The position numbers and the translations under genes were made by a program. Source: Crossaster papposus (lineage: Eukaryota > Echinodermata > Asteroidea > Velatida > Solasteridae). From it: 64,000 nt of DNA. The stretch lies in the NCBI GenBank assembly GCA_037893245.1, contig JBAIAA010000882.1, forward strand, positions 248,001-312,000. The letters are read 5' to 3'. Each line of letters opens with the position of its first letter. The first letter of the stretch is position 1. Below, in pieces: positions 61,701 to 64,000 of this stretch. The notes below the pieces were generated by a model. It did no database searches. It was not told the origin of the DNA and worked only from the letters and a program-made list of their open reading frames with translations.

Positions 61701-63868
61701 TCCCGATTGGCGCAGAGACGGTAGATCATCTCGTAGGCCAGCTCGGCCAGCTGGGGCATGGCATGAACGGCGAGGGGGCCAGACCGGGCCTGGGCATCTC
61801 GGTCCAGTGAGAGAATGTTCAAGATGGAGTGGAGGCAGGTACGGGGGGATCCCAAGACACCTGTGACAAAACGAAGGAAGGACAAAAAAACCAAGTGATT
61901 CTCTGGTTCACGAGTGTCGCCTTTTCCTGCAGTTCTTAAAACAATTTGTTGGCATTTTTAGATGACATCAAATAAGTTGTGATGAACCCACACCCAAGGA
62001 TCACTCCATCCAAGTTACATAAAAATCCATCAAATTCTGTAGACGAAACAGTTAAAGCATATTTGAACAATGAACAATAGAAAGCTTTATTTTTGTTAAT
62101 GGTTTTCAAACACCTACCAGGTTCCTGAAGGTTGGTCTTACTGGCCGGCTTACGGTACTCGTACCCCAGCAGGAAGTGAGCCAAGTTGGGTGAAGGCTGC
62201 TCCAGCGAGTACAGCAAGAGTCTCAGGACGTACAGCCGTGTGGCGCTGCGCACCGTGGCCGGGTCGTCTCCGTCTAAGGAATCCTCCTCTGTAGGAAGGT
62301 CAGAGGTCGGATCCTCAGGGTCATCAGTCTCCAGACAGTCCACAAAGCCACGCAGGAGGTTCCTCCGTATGTCCTAGAAAGGGTAAGAGGGAGGGGAGGA
62401 ATATTTTGAAATAGACGGGGTTGAAGCTTGCTTGTACCAACCTCTTCTTTAGATACCCAACTAAAAAGTAAAGTCCCCTCCTAATAATTTTTGGTCTAAC
62501 TTTTTGGTCAGATAACCACTAATCAAGAGAGAAATTCATTAAGAATCCAGTCATAATTTTTATTTTTTGCCAACAATAATTTTTTGAACGAAACTTAGCA
62601 ATATATGTAAAAAGGGCTGGAAAAAAAAATTAAATGAATGAGAAATGAAACCAACAGGTTATTAAACATTACATATGAACATTTCATTTGTTCACAAACT
62701 TTAAAGAACATGAAAATTATGCATACGAAACAATGAGAAAAAATACCAACACAAATAAAAAAACGAATTGTTAAAAGATCGCTTTATAAACAAAGGTTAA
62801 CATGCAAGTTGCACCCAATTATTTTGATTTTCACTAACAAGATGTTTGACATGAAATCCATACCTGTTTTGCAGTGAACAGTCCCACGATTTCTGGCTGC
62901 ATATTTGAGGCACGCACCGTGCTGTATAAAATCCTTGTGCTGGCCAAGGCGTGTTTAGGATGGGTGTCCCCATGGGTGACAAACCTTACGGGAGAGACAG
63001 AATTAATAGTATAGAATTTCTCGCAAAAATGCATATTTCTAGGTTTTTATACACAAATTATTAAATCTTATGATTACAAATGTGTGTTTTATTTCAGTTG
63101 ACATAGTATCGTATTGTACTGTATTGACCCGTGTATTACTTTGCAATATTGACCAGGTGGTCAGCCGATTCCGACCTCGGGTTTATGGCCATCAGAAGCT
63201 CGTCCATTGTGCTGACCATGACCCCCGACCCTTGAACCCTGACCAGGTTGATGAACGCATTCTGCTTCTCCAGCGCGAGCTGGACCATCTGCAGGCACAT
63301 GAGGGCGCACTTCTCCATGTGGGGCTTGCCGGGGACAGTCTGCCTGTACTGGTCCAGTATCTGAGTAACTTCGTCGATGATTTGAAGAATCTAAACAAAG
63401 AACAGGTACGAAGTGAGACTCTCAGAAGTTTGAGTACTCCCCGTCTAATGTTAAAACACCTTGCTGGTTCTTTATCCTGGTTGGCTGAAACACTGTCTCG
63501 TGGAGTTCACTATTATACAAATAATGAGTAGCTTAGAGTAGAATGGGAGGAATAATATCGCAAGGTAAAATCTGGACTGTTCTATTTCATGAGGCGAAGC
63601 GAGGTTTAACAAGGTTTTTCTGTAGTATCTCAGGGTTCACCGTTGAGCTATTAACGCCCGTTTAATTTCTTCATTCTTCTCTCACCAATCTGAGCATGGC
63701 ATTGTCGTTCAGCATGTGGACCATGAGATGGTAGCCTGGGGGCTTATTGGCCACGCTGACACCCCCTCCCTGTATCTCCATGGGATGGTCCACAAAGTCT
63801 TGGGGTTGGGGCTCGTAGTCCTGGAGTAACTTACAGAAGATCTCGGTTACGCCTGCCGCTACTTCCCA
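52303..63868 (-). CDS. NUP205: Nuclear pore complex protein NUP205, C-terminal part (22 exons)
   Basis: Twenty-two exons on the minus strand join in one frame for 1304 codons plus a TGA stop (52303-52305). They cover about the last 60-65% of the protein (human length 2012). The upstream part lies beyond the window. Diagnostic blocks include PGVLGSPRTCLHSILNIL, TSDPTMRYLRASQDFFYSQL, LTSVNRQRSHLQRLLRLLL, VRRKILTLLDSIDF, VCRDASDGHGVGR, FLVWRHLEFYLLYC and the C-terminal SRYTFISVLVRRIKRLL, each with a clear counterpart in vertebrate NUP205 rather than NUP188. NUP205 is an alpha-solenoid scaffold of the inner ring that binds NUP93 and NUP35; that role is family knowledge. Introns run from about 80 to 740 nt and hold several repeats. 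No frameshift or premature stop was found. Confidence 0.97.
52500..52697 (+). repeat. 15-bp minisatellite (CACGCCCACGAGTGC)n, 13 copies
   Basis: Essentially identical CpG-rich units in the last intron of NUP205, ending about 45 nt before the acceptor of the last exon. Because the unit is a multiple of three it gives long open frames (RGTRG and ATPTS repeats) that are not coding. Confidence 0.97.
53636..53917 (-). mobile_element. tRNA-derived SINE
   Basis: Read on the minus strand, the head (from 53917) has the A-box region TTGGCGTAGCAGT and the B-box GGGTTCGAACCCC. A body rich in GGGTTTTC and CCTCCCACC follows, then an AAAT-type tail (ATTT repeats at 53637-53666). Head, body and tail order is that of a SINE. 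It lies in a NUP205 intron. Confidence 0.8.
54180..54250 (-). repeat. tRNA-like sequence (SINE head or pseudo-tRNA)
   Basis: The minus strand starts GGCAAGATAGCTCCGTTAG and has the B-box GGTTCGAGTCC. The D stem GCTC/GAGC pairs and the terminal GGCAA/TTGCC pairs. The anticodon loop lacks a proper T33, and the T stem has an A-C mismatch. A functional tRNA is unlikely. Confidence 0.6.
56583..56692 (+). repeat. 13-bp array of AGGTCA half-sites
   Basis: Units of AGAGGTCACAAGC and variants are repeated about eight times, with two AGGTCAAGAGGTCA (DR2-like) pairs. It starts 20 bp from the 5' edge of the NUP205 exon 56404-56563, inside the intron. Confidence 0.85.
57195..60975 (+). repeat. Pair of GTAGGAC-rich dispersed repeats in NUP205 introns
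   Basis: Copies at about 57195-57550 and 60645-60975 share GTCCACAGCATC, TAAGCCTCAT, GGCATGT, CTCAACTA and CCAAAGC(C/T)CTTCATT in order. Several NUP205 exons lie between the copies. The family is unknown. A reverse-oriented relative lies near 22380-22640. Confidence 0.6.
57915..58046. mobile_element. Short hAT-like MITE remnant
   Basis: GAGTCGAGTCGAGTCATTTG and GACTCAAGTCATTACAACTC resemble the GACTCGAGT/ACAACTC ends of hAT-type elements. It lies between NUP205 exons 57646-57837 and 58070-58308, ending close to the latter's donor. Boundaries uncertain. Confidence 0.4.
59123..63868 (-). CDS. NUP205: NUP205 exons, 5' group in this window
   Basis: In transcription order: 63686-63868, 63140-63390, 62864-62984, 62118-62373, 61618-61860, 61300-61455, 60474-60578, 59873-60123 and 59123-59314. 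The first begins WEVAAGVTEIFCKLLQDYEP. The second holds HMEKCALMCLQMVQLALEKQ and ends HLVNIAK. The fourth carries the acidic ETDDPEDPTSDLPTEEDS and NLAHFLLGYEYRKPAS. The exon at 60474-60578 (DEEADEQVVGDVSLITEHG) replaces a weakly conserved acidic loop of the human protein. All splice junctions preserve phase and rebuild codons that agree with the family. Confidence 0.93.
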
Positions 63869-64000
63869 CTGAAATAAGAAAAAACAACATAAAATACATG
63901 AAATAACTACATTTATGGAATTTGTTTTTTTAATATCTTAACAATTTTGGGCGATGATCAAACTCGGGGTTGAAAAATCATTTTTTGAATTTTGTTCTTT

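Overview
This is eukaryotic nuclear DNA of moderate to low GC, with GT-AG introns, many microsatellites, MITEs and minisatellites. It has no prokaryotic features. Gene content (an IRAG/LRMP family protein, GAS2 and NUP205) and the repeat style suggest a marine invertebrate deuterostome. Inverted-repeat elements ending in CCAATTTCATAAA resemble repeats I associate with echinoderms, so an echinoderm is the best guess but is not proven.

Layout. (1) About 209-31574, plus strand: 27 phase-compatible exons of a large IRAG1/IRAG2 (MRVI1/LRMP, Jaw1) family gene. The 5' end lies outside the window. The last exon encodes a single C-terminal membrane anchor and a short tail that closely matches vertebrate LRMP. 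(2) 31575-37567: 3'UTR and intergenic DNA, with a pearl/HINE-like element built of eleven 143-bp core repeats (34043-35788). (3) 37568-43234, plus strand: a complete six-exon GAS2 (calponin-homology plus GAR domain, 285 residues). (4) 43235-52302: intergenic DNA between convergent genes, holding a hAT-like MITE carrying about thirty 10-bp units (44932-45347) and a 2.7-kb satellite of 67-68 bp units (47811-50530). (5) 52303-63868, minus strand: the last 22 exons (1304 codons plus stop) of NUP205. The 5' part lies beyond the right edge.

The three genes do not form one pathway. The first is expected to be a tail-anchored ER/nuclear-envelope protein linked to IP3-receptor calcium signalling. GAS2 is an actin/microtubule linker. 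NUP205 is an inner-ring nuclear pore scaffold. Exon boundaries were read by eye from splice consensus, reading phase and remembered similarity to vertebrate proteins; no alignment was run.

Most unusual points: a perfect DR1 nuclear-receptor consensus (AGGTCAAAGGTCA) in every one of the eleven 143-bp units; a run of small in-frame exons in the IRAG-like gene, most carrying an RRxS-type kinase motif; a possible alternative terminal exon at 10306-10505 that leaves open whether the first five exons belong to a separate gene; a probable GC-AG intron; and a 10-bp minisatellite apparently grown from the terminal repeat of a hAT-like element.
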